In this document: positions 10,692 through 19,135 of the stretch, piece by piece
How positions within the stretch are numbered: position 1 is the first letter of the stretch
Layout: every line of letters begins with the position of its first letter
Origin: an uncultured Collinsella sp.
Lineage (GTDB): Bacteria > Actinomycetota > Coriobacteriia > Coriobacteriales > Coriobacteriaceae
Length of the DNA: 64,000 nt
Direction of reading: 5' to 3'
Assembly (NCBI GenBank): GCA_902493535.1
Contig: CABUQG010000002.1
Span: 30,098-94,097, forward strand
The notes under the pieces: generated by a model
What the model was told of the DNA's origin: nothing
The model's input: the letters and a program-made list of their open reading frames with translations, nothing else
Databases searched by the model: none
Translations under genes and position numbers: made by a program

Positions 10692-11558
10692 ATGAATTGC
10701 CCGGTCACCGCTCGTCCCACCGTTATCGTTATCTCCGACTCGCTCGGTGATACCGCTTGTGAGGTGGTGCTTGCGGCGTCCGGGCAATTTGATGAAGGGG
10801 CTTTTCGTCTCTTGCGCCTGCCCAAGGTGAACTCGGTGGAGCAGGTCAAGTCGTTTGTGGGTCCGCGCGTCGATGCCGATCATCGCGATATTGCCGTGTT
10901 CCACACCATTGTCGATCCGGCGCTTCGCGCCCGTGTGCTCGATTACCTGGGCATGCTGCATATCCGTTCGGTCGACCTGATCGGCCCGACGCTCGCCGTG
11001 CTATCGTCGCTCATCGGTGTGCCGCCCAAAGGCGTCGCGGGCGTGATTCACAGGACCGATGACCGCTATTTCCATCGTATCGAGGCCATGGAATATTTCG
11101 TTGAGCACGATGACGGGCGCGGTTGCGACGATTTGTCGGGTGCCGATATCGTGCTGCTGGGCGTATCGCGCACGTCCAAGACGCCGCTGTCGATGTATCT
11201 GGCTTATCAGGGCTACAAGGTTGCCAATGTTCCGTTGGCCCATGGCATGGAGCCGCCGAAGTCGATTTACGAGGTCGACCCGATGCGCCTGTTCGGCCTG
11301 ATTTCGACCGTCGACGTTATTTCCGAGATTCGCGATAGCCGCTTGGGCGATGACTACGCTCGTGCCGTTGCCGGCTCCTATGCCGAGCCCGAGAGCGTGC
11401 GCAGCGAGCTCGAGGAAGCCCGTTCCCTCATGAAGCGGCTAGGCTGCTTTGTGGTGCGTACCGACGGCAAGGCCATCGAGGAGAGCGCTGCCGAGATCAT
11501 TAGCCACTTGGAGGAAATCCAAGAAGCCCGTGCCCGCCGCGCCGCCCGTCGAGCCTAA
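10692..11558 (+). CDS. ppsR: Pyruvate phosphate dikinase regulatory protein (PPDK/PEP-synthase kinase-phosphorylase)
   Basis: This protein belongs to the DUF299 family, a bifunctional ADP-dependent kinase and Pi-dependent phosphorylase that switches PPDK or PEP synthase off and on. The 288 residues include VISDSLGDTACEVV, the P-loop-like GVSRTSKTPLSMYLA and GLISTVDVISEIR. ppdK lies directly downstream, so PPDK is the likely target. The ATG has AAAAGGAG upstream. Confidence 0.92.
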   Translation: MNCPVTARPTVIVISDSLGDTACEVVLAASGQFDEGAFRLLRLPKVNSVEQVKSFVGPRVDADHRDIAVFHTIVDPALRARVLDYLGMLHIRSVDLIGPTLAVLSSLIGVPPKGVAGVIHRTDDRYFHRIEAMEYFVEHDDGRGCDDLSGADIVLLGVSRTSKTPLSMYLAYQGYKVANVPLAHGMEPPKSIYEVDPMRLFGLISTVDVISEIRDSRLGDDYARAVAGSYAEPESVRSELEEARSLMKRLGCFVVRTDGKAIEESAAEIISHLEEIQEARARRAARRA

Positions 11559-11807
11559 CAGTAGCAGCATTTTGATAAAGCGATTTAGCAAAAATATCGC
11601 ATCTGACCTGCACCTTCTTACAGTGGTATCTTCATAATGTAACCATCTTTACCTACCATTTACCGCCAGTTTTAGCACGTTTACCAAACCGCGCATCCTC
11701 TGCTTAAGCCCGCTCAAAACCCGCCGTATAGTTCCCTCATGGCCCGCATCTGGCGGGTCGATTCGTTACCACGGTCGTGTGCGTAAGCGCATGGAAGGGG
11801 AAGTATC
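11559..11807 (+). promoter_or_regulatory. ppsR-ppdK intergenic region with candidate promoter
   Basis: This 249-nt stretch is AT-richer than its surroundings. A candidate -10 TATAGT is at 11727-11732, but its -35 is weak. An ACCCGCC/GGCGGGT inverted repeat follows and would lie in the ppdK leader. No terminator is visible after ppsR. Confidence 0.35.
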
Positions 11808-14558
11808 GTGAGCGATTGCAAGAGGGTTTACCGTTTTGGAACCGACGCCCAGGGCACCTGTGTCACCGAGGGCGACAAGTCCATGAACTTCGTGCTTGGC
11901 GGCAAGGGCGCAAACCTTGCCGAGATGAGCCGCATCGGCCTGCCGGTTCCCGGTGGTTTTACCATTACCTGCCAGACCTGTGTCGAGTACTCCGGTGCCG
12001 GCAACGTCTGGCCCGAAGGCGCGCTCGATGAGATCGTTGCCGCCGAGGAAGACCTCGAGTCCCGCTGCGGCAAAAAGCTCGGTGACGCCTCCGATCCGCT
12101 GCTCGTGTCGGTTCGCTCGGGCGCTCCGTTTTCCATGCCCGGCATGATGGACACGGTCCTCAACTTAGGCCTCAACGACGACTCCGTTCAGGGGCTCATC
12201 GCTCAGACGCAAAATCCGCGTTTTGCCTGGGATAGCTACCGCCGCTTTATTCAGATGTTCTCCAACGTCGTTATGGGCGTCGACGCTGACCTGTTCGAGA
12301 ACGCGCTGACCCGAGCACGCCTGGTCGCTGGTGTTCGCGTCGATTCCGAGCTTTCGGCCGAGGATCTGCAGGAGCTCGTCGAGACCTTCAAGGGGATTTT
12401 CTCTGAGAACGTCGATGCTTCCCTGTATCCCGAGCTCGAGGTTGCTGACGGCAAGCCTGTCTTCCCGCACGACCCGGAGCTTCAGCTACGCCTTGCCATC
12501 CAGGCCGTCTTTGGCAGCTGGATGAACGAGCGTGCCTGCATCTACCGCAAGCAGCATGGCATTTCCGACGACCTCGGCACCGCCGTCAACGTGCAGGCCA
12601 TGGCCTTTGGCAACAAGGGCGAGACCTCTGCGACTGGCGTCGCCTTTACGCGCAACCCGGCCGATGGCACTAAGGAGTTCTACGGCGATTTTCTGGTTAA
12701 CGCCCAGGGCGAGGACGTCGTCGCCGGCATCCGCAACACCGAGCCCATTGCCGACCTCAAGACCACCCCGGGCCTCGAGTCCGCAGGTGAGGAGCTCGAG
12801 CGCGTGTTCCTGACGCTCGAGGATCATTATCGCGATATGTGCGATATCGAGTTCACCATCGAGCAGGGCAAGCTCTGGATGCTCCAGACCCGCGTGGGCA
12901 AGCGCACCGCCACCGCCGCCCTGCGCATCGCTATCGAAATGGTCGAGGAGGGCCTGATCACCCGCGAGGAGGCCGTGAGCCGCATCGATCCCGCGCAGCT
13001 CGACCAACTCCTGCACCCGCAGTTTGACGCCTCCAAGAAGTACGAGACGCTGGCCAGCGGTCTGAACGCCAGCCCCGGTGCCGCCGTGGGCGAGGTCGTG
13101 TTCTCGAGCGACGACGCCGTCGCGCGCGCCAACGAGGGCCACAAGGTCATTCTGGTTCGCTGGGAGACCAACCCCGATGACCTGAAGGGCATGGTAGCCG
13201 CCGAGGGCATCCTGACCAGCCACGGTGGCAAGACGAGCCATGCCGCCGTTATCGCCCGCGGCATGGGTACGCCCTGCGTCTGTGGCGTTGAGCGCTTCCA
13301 TATCGACGCCGCCGAGAAGGTCGTGCGCATCGAGGGCAGCGACCGCGTATTGCACGAGGGCGATGTCATCTCCATCGACGGCACCCAGGGCATCGTCGTC
13401 GATGGTCCCGTCGACCTGGTCTCCGCCGAGCTTACCGGCGACCTGGACACCATCCTGTCCTGGGCCGACGAGATTCGCCTGGACGAGACCTGTGGCCATG
13501 CCAACCATGTGCGCGTCAACGCCGACAATCCTGAGGATGCCGAGCTCGCCCTCGAGTTTGGCGCCGAGGCCATTGGCCTGTGCCGCACCGAGCACATGTT
13601 CCTGGGTGACCGCAAGAACATCATCCAGAGCTTTATCCTGTCTGACGATGAGGCCGTGAAGCAGCAGGCCCTGGCCGACCTGCTCAAGGTTCAGACCGAG
13701 GACTTCCTGGCGATGTTCAAGACCATGTCCGGTCGCGATGTGGTCGTCCGCCTGCTCGATCCGCCGCTTCATGAGTTCCTGGATAATCCTCGCGAGCTCG
13801 AGGTTGCCATCACCAAGAAGGAAGCCGCTGGCGCCAGCGAGGAAGAGCTTGCCGTCCTGCGCACCCGCCTGCGTCGTATCGACGGCATGGTCGAGTCGAA
13901 CCCCATGCTCGGCCTACGCGGCGTGCGCCTGTCCGTCGTCTTTAGCGATCTGCCGCTCATGCAGGTCCGCGCCGTCGCCACGGCTGCCGCCCGCCTTATC
14001 AAGGAGGGCGTCGACCCGCGCCCCGAGATTATGGTCCCGCTCGTTTCCATTACGGCCGAGCATGTTCAGACCCGCGAGGTTATCGAGCGCGTGATCGCCG
14101 AGGTTTCCGTCGAAGAAGGCGTCGAGCTCAATATTCCCGTGGGCACGATGCTCGAGCTGCCGCGCGCCTGCATGGTCGCTGACGAGATCGCCCATCACGC
14201 AGACTTCTTCTGCTTTGGCACCAACGACCTCACCCAGACGACCTTCGGTTTCTCGCGTGACGACGCCGAGGCTAAGTTCATCCCGCTGTACATGCATAAG
14301 AAGATCTTGAAGGACAATCCCTTCGAGACCATCGATACGGCGGTGCTCGAGCTGGTGCGCATGGCCGTCGAGAAGGGCCGAGCCACCAACCCCGACATGC
14401 ACTTTGGCGTGTGCGGCGAGCACGGCGGCGACCCCAAGTCCATCAAGGGCCTGTTTAACGTGGCCGACGTGGACTACGTGTCCTGCTCGCCCTACCGCGT
14501 GCCCCTCGCACGCCTGGCTGCCGCTCAAGCCAAGCTCGAGGCCAAGCGTTCCGCCTAA
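11808..14558 (+). CDS. ppdK: Pyruvate, phosphate dikinase
   Basis: PPDK interconverts pyruvate + ATP + Pi and PEP + AMP + PPi, and is common in anaerobes for glycolytic PPi use. The 916-residue protein has the N-terminal ATP-grasp domain (VLGGKGANLAEMSRIGLPVP), the phosphohistidine domain with GGKTSHAAVIARGMG, and the C-terminal TIM barrel with GLCRTEHMF and FGTNDLTQTTFG. The start is GTG at 11808 after AAGGGGAA. Its regulator ppsR is just upstream. It appears to be its own transcription unit. Confidence 0.97.
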   Translation: MSDCKRVYRFGTDAQGTCVTEGDKSMNFVLGGKGANLAEMSRIGLPVPGGFTITCQTCVEYSGAGNVWPEGALDEIVAAEEDLESRCGKKLGDASDPLLVSVRSGAPFSMPGMMDTVLNLGLNDDSVQGLIAQTQNPRFAWDSYRRFIQMFSNVVMGVDADLFENALTRARLVAGVRVDSELSAEDLQELVETFKGIFSENVDASLYPELEVADGKPVFPHDPELQLRLAIQAVFGSWMNERACIYRKQHGISDDLGTAVNVQAMAFGNKGETSATGVAFTRNPADGTKEFYGDFLVNAQGEDVVAGIRNTEPIADLKTTPGLESAGEELERVFLTLEDHYRDMCDIEFTIEQGKLWMLQTRVGKRTATAALRIAIEMVEEGLITREEAVSRIDPAQLDQLLHPQFDASKKYETLASGLNASPGAAVGEVVFSSDDAVARANEGHKVILVRWETNPDDLKGMVAAEGILTSHGGKTSHAAVIARGMGTPCVCGVERFHIDAAEKVVRIEGSDRVLHEGDVISIDGTQGIVVDGPVDLVSAELTGDLDTILSWADEIRLDETCGHANHVRVNADNPEDAELALEFGAEAIGLCRTEHMFLGDRKNIIQSFILSDDEAVKQQALADLLKVQTEDFLAMFKTMSGRDVVVRLLDPPLHEFLDNPRELEVAITKKEAAGASEEELAVLRTRLRRIDGMVESNPMLGLRGVRLSVVFSDLPLMQVRAVATAAARLIKEGVDPRPEIMVPLVSITAEHVQTREVIERVIAEVSVEEGVELNIPVGTMLELPRACMVADEIAHHADFFCFGTNDLTQTTFGFSRDDAEAKFIPLYMHKKILKDNPFETIDTAVLELVRMAVEKGRATNPDMHFGVCGEHGGDPKSIKGLFNVADVDYVSCSPYRVPLARLAAAQAKLEAKRSA

Positions 14559-14596
14559 CGTTTTGGGTTTAGACGCCTAGCGTAGCCCCCTTCATG

Positions 14597-14628
14597 CCGC
14601 CCGTCTCATTCGTGAGACGGGCGGTTAT
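14597..14628 (+). terminator. Intrinsic terminator after ppdK
   Basis: A perfect 12-bp stem, CCGCCCGTCTCA (14597-14608) with its complement (14613-14624), is closed by a TTCG tetraloop. Only a weak TTAT follows, so termination may be partial. Confidence 0.7.
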
Positions 14629-14692
14629 CATGTGCGGGTTTTGTCTTTTTGTCTGCGTAAAAAATTGTTCTTGCAGCAGAAACCCGCGCGTG

Positions 14693-14743
14693 TATACTCG
14701 AATATGTTTGTTCAACTACGTGCCGGCCAAGGTGGTACGGCAC
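14693..14743 (+). promoter_or_regulatory. rplS promoter -10 candidate and leader hairpin
   Basis: TATACT at 14693-14698 is a good -10; the -35 is weak. GTGCCG (14720-14725) and CGGCAC (14738-14743) can form a hairpin with the loop GCCAAGGTGGTA in the 5' leader, 25 nt before the start codon. Ribosomal-protein leaders of this kind are often autoregulatory; that is inference here. Confidence 0.4.
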
Positions 14744-14767
14744 CTCTAGAAGAGTAAGGAATTGCAC

Positions 14768-15109
14768 ATGGATTACATCCGCGCAATCGAGCGTCAGCAG
14801 ATCCGCGAGGACATTCCTCAGGTTCGCGTCGCCGACAACGTCAAGGTTCACTACCGCATTAAGGAAGGCGACCGCGAGCGCATCCAGGTCTTCCAGGGCG
14901 ACGTCATCCGCATGGCCGGCGCCGGTGCCCGCGAGACCTTCACCGTCCGCAAGATGTCCTTCGGTGTCGGTGTTGAGCGTACCTTCCCGCTTCACAGCCC
15001 GAAGATCGCCAAGCTCGAGGTCGTTCGTCATGGTCGCGTCCGTCGCGCCAAGCTGTACTACCTCCGCGACAAGGTGGGCAAGGCTGCTCGCATCCCCGAG
15101 AAGCGCTAA
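14768..15109 (+). CDS. rplS: 50S ribosomal protein L19
   Basis: L19 sits at the 30S-50S interface. The 113 residues begin [19 protein letters not shown] and contain [19 protein letters not shown] and [20 protein letters not shown] segments. ATG 14768 follows AAGGA with 7-nt spacing; a TTG 6 nt upstream is less likely. It is monocistronic, flanked by terminators, and separated from trmD, its usual partner. Confidence 0.97.
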   Translation: MDYIRAIERQQIREDIPQVRVADNVKVHYRIKEGDRERIQVFQGDVIRMAGAGARETFTVRKMSFGVGVERTFPLHSPKIAKLEVVRHGRVRRAKLYYLRDKVGKAARIPEKR

Positions 15110-15143
15110 GAAGATCGCAGCGTCTGTCCACTCGTTTGGACGT

Positions 15144-15173
15144 AAGGGTCACCTTCGGGTGGCCCTTCTTTTT
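15144..15173 (+). terminator. Intrinsic terminator after rplS
   Basis: AAGGGTCACC (15144-15153) pairs with GGTGGCCCTT (15158-15167) over a TTCG loop. CTTTTT follows. Confidence 0.88.
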
Positions 15174-15202
15174 ATCTGATTTGCATGCAAGGAGGGCCTG
15201 GT

Positions 15203-15991
15203 ATGGCCAACATGACGAGCTCGGTTTCGGCATCGCAGGTTGCCGGTGAGTTGGCGAGCGCTACGTTTGAGGAGATTCCTGCCCTCGTGGAGCATTATCG
15301 CGAGGACCCGCGCCAGCAGGTGATCAAGGCTTGCGAGCGTGCTCTTAAGCGCCATGCCAAGGAGCTTGCCGAGCGCGAGCGCGTCAATGACATGTACGAG
15401 CTTATGCATGAGCTTGGCGGCGATGGGGTGGTCGTTGGTGTCGACGAGGTGGGTCGCGGATCGGTGGCCGGTCCTTTGACGGTATGCGCCGTCTGTCTTC
15501 CCATGGAACCGCGCGTCTGGGGTATCAACGATTCCAAAAAGCTCACGCCCGCGCGCCGCGAGTTGCTCTCAGTGAAGATTGCCGAGGTGGCGACGGCGAT
15601 CGGTTTTTGCCATATCGCGCCTAAGGATATCGATGAGATGGGCATGGCCCGCGCAATCCGCGCTGCCGTTGTGGGCGCCGTGGCCGATACGGGGCTCGAG
15701 CCCGACTGCGTCCTCATGGACGGTAACCCCTTGGGCGCCGTTCCCAACGAGCGCGATGTGGTGAAGGGCGATGCCAAGATCGCCTGCATCGCCGCGGCGT
15801 CCATCATGGCCAAGGTCACGCGTGACGAGATGATGGTCGAGTACGACGCCGAGTACCCCGAGTACCATCTGGCCGAGTCGAAGGGCTATGCGAGCCCCGA
15901 GCACATCGAGGCCATTCGCAAACATGGACTTTGTCCGCTGCACCGCGTGAGCTTTTGCGGAAACTTTCTGCAGACTGAGCGCCTTTTCTAG
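15203..15991 (+). CDS. rnhB: Ribonuclease HII
   Basis: RNase HII removes RNA from RNA-DNA hybrids, including single ribonucleotides. The 262-residue protein has the catalytic segment VVGVDEVGRGSVAGPL and the downstream Asp in VLMDGNPLG. It carries an extra N-terminal helical region of about 80 residues, similar to Gram-positive RnhB proteins. ATG 15203 follows GGAGG (7-nt spacing) and is preferred over ATG 15185. Confidence 0.94.
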   Translation: MANMTSSVSASQVAGELASATFEEIPALVEHYREDPRQQVIKACERALKRHAKELAERERVNDMYELMHELGGDGVVVGVDEVGRGSVAGPLTVCAVCLPMEPRVWGINDSKKLTPARRELLSVKIAEVATAIGFCHIAPKDIDEMGMARAIRAAVVGAVADTGLEPDCVLMDGNPLGAVPNERDVVKGDAKIACIAAASIMAKVTRDEMMVEYDAEYPEYHLAESKGYASPEHIEAIRKHGLCPLHRVSFCGNFLQTERLF

Positions 15992-16040
15992 GTCAATTGT
16001 GGAGACAGGGACCTCTGGGGTTTTATAAACCTGCTGGTAG

Positions 16041-16082
16041 CGGGCCGTATGCAACACCATTGCTGCGTACGGCCCGTTTTTT
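16041..16082 (+). terminator. Intrinsic terminator after rnhB
   Basis: CGGGCCGTA (16041-16049) pairs with TACGGCCCG (16068-16076). TTTTTT follows at 16077-16082. Confidence 0.85.
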
Positions 16083-16180
16083 GACGGCATTTGGTCAGCT
16101 TTTGGTTTGCTTCCGGTACTTACCCGCATGAAAGGTGCTCTCATCATCGGGGCAATGCAGTGTGCGGGAAAGGAGACCCC

Positions 16181-16666
16181 ATGAGTGCCGCAAGCAAAAA
16201 GAGTAAGACGCAGCAGCTCAAGGAGTGTTGGGAAAACGGCAAGCTCGACTGCGGGGCGATGACGCCCGAGTTTATCAAGGGACTCAGTCCTCGCGAGCTG
16301 GGCATGCTGGGCGAGCTGATCACCATCGACTACTTTAACGAGCGCGGCTACACCTTGCTGGAGCAGGGTTATCGTTGCACCGAGGGCGAGGCCGACCTGG
16401 TGCTGCTCGATGAGCTCGACGATGTCGTGGTGATGGCCGAGGTCAAGACCAGACGCGTTGCGCTGGATTGCAGCACGCGGGTCTTTCCCGAGGAGGCCGT
16501 GGACGCCCAAAAGCAACGTCGCTACCGCCGCATCGCAAGTTGCTATCTCATGGAGCATTATCCGCTCAAGGCGATTCGCTTCGATGCCGTGGGCGTTACC
16601 ATTCGCGGCGGGCATATCGCCGAGATCGAGCACCAGTACAACGCGTTCGATTGGCAGGTGTCGTGA
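16181..16666 (+). CDS. yraN: YraN family (UPF0102) endonuclease-like protein
   Basis: This 161-residue member of UPF0102 has a restriction-endonuclease-like fold core: LGMLGELITIDYFNERGY, GYRCTEGEADLV and VVMAEVKTRR, whose acidic residues and EVK match the nuclease-like motif. The cellular function is not established. About 40 extra N-terminal residues precede the core. ATG 16181 follows AAGGAG. It overlaps comM (TGATG), the typical rnhB-yraN-comM-dprA context. Confidence 0.85.
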   Translation: MSAASKKSKTQQLKECWENGKLDCGAMTPEFIKGLSPRELGMLGELITIDYFNERGYTLLEQGYRCTEGEADLVLLDELDDVVVMAEVKTRRVALDCSTRVFPEEAVDAQKQRRYRRIASCYLMEHYPLKAIRFDAVGVTIRGGHIAEIEHQYNAFDWQVS

Positions 16667-18189
16667 TGGCGTTCGAGACGTTTGCCGTTCACGCGGCCTG
16701 CATCCGCGGCGTCGAGGCGATTCCCGTCACGGTCGAGGTCTCGCTTGCCGGCGGCGTTCCGGGCATCCAGATGCTCGGCATACCGAGTATGGAGGTGATG
16801 GAGTCGCGCGGTCGTATTCGCTGCGCGATGCGCTCCGCCGGGTTCGAGATCCCGCGCTCGGGCATTACGGTCAATCTGGCGCCCGGCGATATCCGCAAGA
16901 CCGGTAGCGGCTTTGATCTGCCCATCGCCATCGCGGTATTGGCGGCCGATGGGCAGATTCCCCGCGACAACCTCGATCGTTGTCTTATCGCTGGTGAGCT
17001 TGGCTTGGACGGTACGGTGCTTCCTGTCAAGGGCGAGGTGGCGTTTCAGTTATTGGCGCGTGATTTGGGGCTGTCCTTTATCGCCGGCAGGTCAGACCAG
17101 CATGTGCCACTCGCGGGCGTGGATTGCGGATTCATCGATCATTTGTCTCAGCTTGCTCATGGTATGGGCGATGCCGCGCGGCACTACTTGGATTCCGAGG
17201 GCGTCGAGGCGACCTTTGAGCCTGAGCTCGACTATGCCGACGTGCTGGGGCAGGAAGTCGCTAAACGCGGCATGGCGCTTGCGGCGGCAGGAGAACTCGG
17301 CTTGCTCATGATCGGGTCTCCGGGATCGGGCAAGACGATGCTCGCACGCCGTATGACCGGCATCCTGCCCGAGCTTTCCGTCGAGGATCAACAGGAGGCG
17401 CTGTGCATCCATTCGGTTTTGGGCGAGAACATTGATGGCTTGTTGGCGGGGCACCGGCCCTTCCGCAGTCCCCATCACAGTATTTCGACCGCAGGCCTTA
17501 TCGGCGGCGGACGCCCGGTGCACCCGGGAGAGATCAGCCTTGCTCATGGCGGCGTGCTATTTTTGGACGAGCTTGCCGAGTTTCCCACGGGTGTGCTGCA
17601 GACGCTGCGTCAGCCTATCGAACGCGGCTACGTCAGGATCGTACGCGTCGACGGGGCTTTTTCCTTCCCGTCGCGCTTTCAGCTGCTGGCTGCGAGCAAT
17701 CCCTGCCCCTGCGGCTTTTTGGGCGATCGCGAGGTACCGTGTCGCTGCTCGGCGGCGATGGTCGAGCGCTATCGGTCTAAACTGCGCGGTCCTTTGGCCG
17801 ACCGTATCGACATGATGATCGATGTGACCCGTCCCGACCCTCAGGTGATTATCGAGGGCGCGGAGGGTATGTCGTCGGCCGAGTTACGTGACTACGTTGT
17901 GCGCGGTCGCGCCTTTCGCGCCTGGCGCGAGTCCCGTATGGACGATGCGGATGCCGAGGCCGAGGATGACGAGACACGGTCCATTGACGGCGTCGTTTCG
18001 ACCTTTGAGCTCGATGATGCGGCGGAGAAGTGTGTGCTCGGTCTGTCCAAACGCACGCATCTCACGGGCCGCGGCATCGTGCGCCTGGTGCGTATCGCGC
18101 GTACAATCGCCGACGTCGCCGAGAGCGAGCAAGTGACGCAGGATCACGTACTCGAGGCGGCGATGTACCAGGGAAGGAGGGACCAATGA
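16666..18189 (+). CDS. comM: YifB/ComM family AAA+ Mg-chelatase-like ATPase
   Basis: ComM homologues are hexameric helicases that promote branch migration during natural transformation. The 507-residue protein has a Lon-protease-like N-terminal domain, Walker A GSPGSGKTML near residue 217, Walker B GGVLFLDELAEF, and a Cys cluster NPCPCGFLGD...PCRCS. The C-terminal helical domain ends the protein. The ATG overlaps the yraN stop by 1 nt, and the stop overlaps dprA by 4 nt. Confidence 0.92.
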   Translation: MAFETFAVHAACIRGVEAIPVTVEVSLAGGVPGIQMLGIPSMEVMESRGRIRCAMRSAGFEIPRSGITVNLAPGDIRKTGSGFDLPIAIAVLAADGQIPRDNLDRCLIAGELGLDGTVLPVKGEVAFQLLARDLGLSFIAGRSDQHVPLAGVDCGFIDHLSQLAHGMGDAARHYLDSEGVEATFEPELDYADVLGQEVAKRGMALAAAGELGLLMIGSPGSGKTMLARRMTGILPELSVEDQQEALCIHSVLGENIDGLLAGHRPFRSPHHSISTAGLIGGGRPVHPGEISLAHGGVLFLDELAEFPTGVLQTLRQPIERGYVRIVRVDGAFSFPSRFQLLAASNPCPCGFLGDREVPCRCSAAMVERYRSKLRGPLADRIDMMIDVTRPDPQVIIEGAEGMSSAELRDYVVRGRAFRAWRESRMDDADAEAEDDETRSIDGVVSTFELDDAAEKCVLGLSKRTHLTGRGIVRLVRIARTIADVAESEQVTQDHVLEAAMYQGRRDQ

Positions 18190-19121
18190 TGGCCGAGGGA
18201 ACCTTCGAGCTGCATCCAGGCGATGCGTTGTATCCCGAGACCGTTTTGGAGCTTTCTGATATACCCCAGACGCTTTATGTGCGCGGCAACCCCGAGGTGC
18301 TTTCGACGCCCGCGCTCTCCATCATCGGCGCGCGCAAGGCCTCGCCGTATGGTCTTGCCGTGGCAGAGCTTGCGGCGAAGGTGGCGGTTGAGGCGGGAGT
18401 GACGGTAGTTTCGGGCGGTGCGGTCGGTTGTGACCAGGCCTCGGGTTGGGCTGCGGTCAACGCCGGCGGCAAACACGTTGTGGTGCTGGGGACGGGCGCC
18501 GACGTGGTCTACCCGCGTTCGAGCGCGGGGCTGATTACGCGCACGCTTGATACGGGTGGCGCGGTCGTGTCGATCTCTCCGTGGGGCATGGGTCCGCGCA
18601 AGTTCGCCTTTCCGCGCCGCAATCGCGTAATCGCGGCCCTGTCGCAAGCCCTCTTTGTATCCGAGGCGGGTATGCCTTCTGGGACGTTTTCCACAGCCGA
18701 GGCTGCTATGGATTTGGGGCGCGAACTTCTTGCCGTGCCGGGGTCGATCCTATCGCCCGAGTCGCGTGGCACGAATTACCTCATTGCGAACGGTGCCTGC
18801 TGCATCGTCGACGAGGAATCTATCGAGATGGCTATCTCACGCATCTACGGAACCCTGCGCTACTCGCGCCCCGATGCTCCCGGCATTGCCGACCTGGATC
18901 CAACGCAGCAGACCGTGATGCATGCGCTCATCGCCTCTCCGCTCAAGGTCGACGACATCGCGGCGCTCGTCTCGCTCGATGCTGTCGGCGTACTCAAACT
19001 CTTGGGTTCGCTTGAACTCGAGGGTCTTATCGAGCGCATGATGGATGGAAGGTATGCGCCCTCCAAGTTTGCCCTTCACGCCCAGACACCCTTCGGTCAC
19101 AATGGAAAACGTGTCAATTAG
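18186..19121 (+). CDS. dprA: DNA-processing protein DprA
   Basis: DprA loads RecA onto incoming single-stranded DNA in natural transformation. The 311-residue protein has the Rossmann-like core: IIGARKASPYGLAVAEL, VVSGGAVGCDQASGWAAV, FPRRNRVIAALSQALFVSEA and LLAVPGSILSPESRGTNYLI. A small C-terminal winged-helix-like region (about 240-290) follows. ATG 18186 overlaps comM (ATGATGG); ATG 18189 is an equal alternative. Confidence 0.93.
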   Translation: MMAEGTFELHPGDALYPETVLELSDIPQTLYVRGNPEVLSTPALSIIGARKASPYGLAVAELAAKVAVEAGVTVVSGGAVGCDQASGWAAVNAGGKHVVVLGTGADVVYPRSSAGLITRTLDTGGAVVSISPWGMGPRKFAFPRRNRVIAALSQALFVSEAGMPSGTFSTAEAAMDLGRELLAVPGSILSPESRGTNYLIANGACCIVDEESIEMAISRIYGTLRYSRPDAPGIADLDPTQQTVMHALIASPLKVDDIAALVSLDAVGVLKLLGSLELEGLIERMMDGRYAPSKFALHAQTPFGHNGKRVN

Positions 19122-19135
19122 AAAGGTGTTTGCAG

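Noticed and set aside
8141..10849. Minus-strand open frame of 902 codons across glyS
   Set aside because: It is antisense to glyS, low in complexity (Gly/Leu/Val/Asp/Arg) and has no recognisable motif; it results from high third-position GC.
15992..16013. GGAGACAGGGACC after rnhB as a relative of the TGTCCC motifs at 35.8 and 63.9 kb
   Set aside because: The shared core is only about six bases, too short to claim a repeat family from this window alone.
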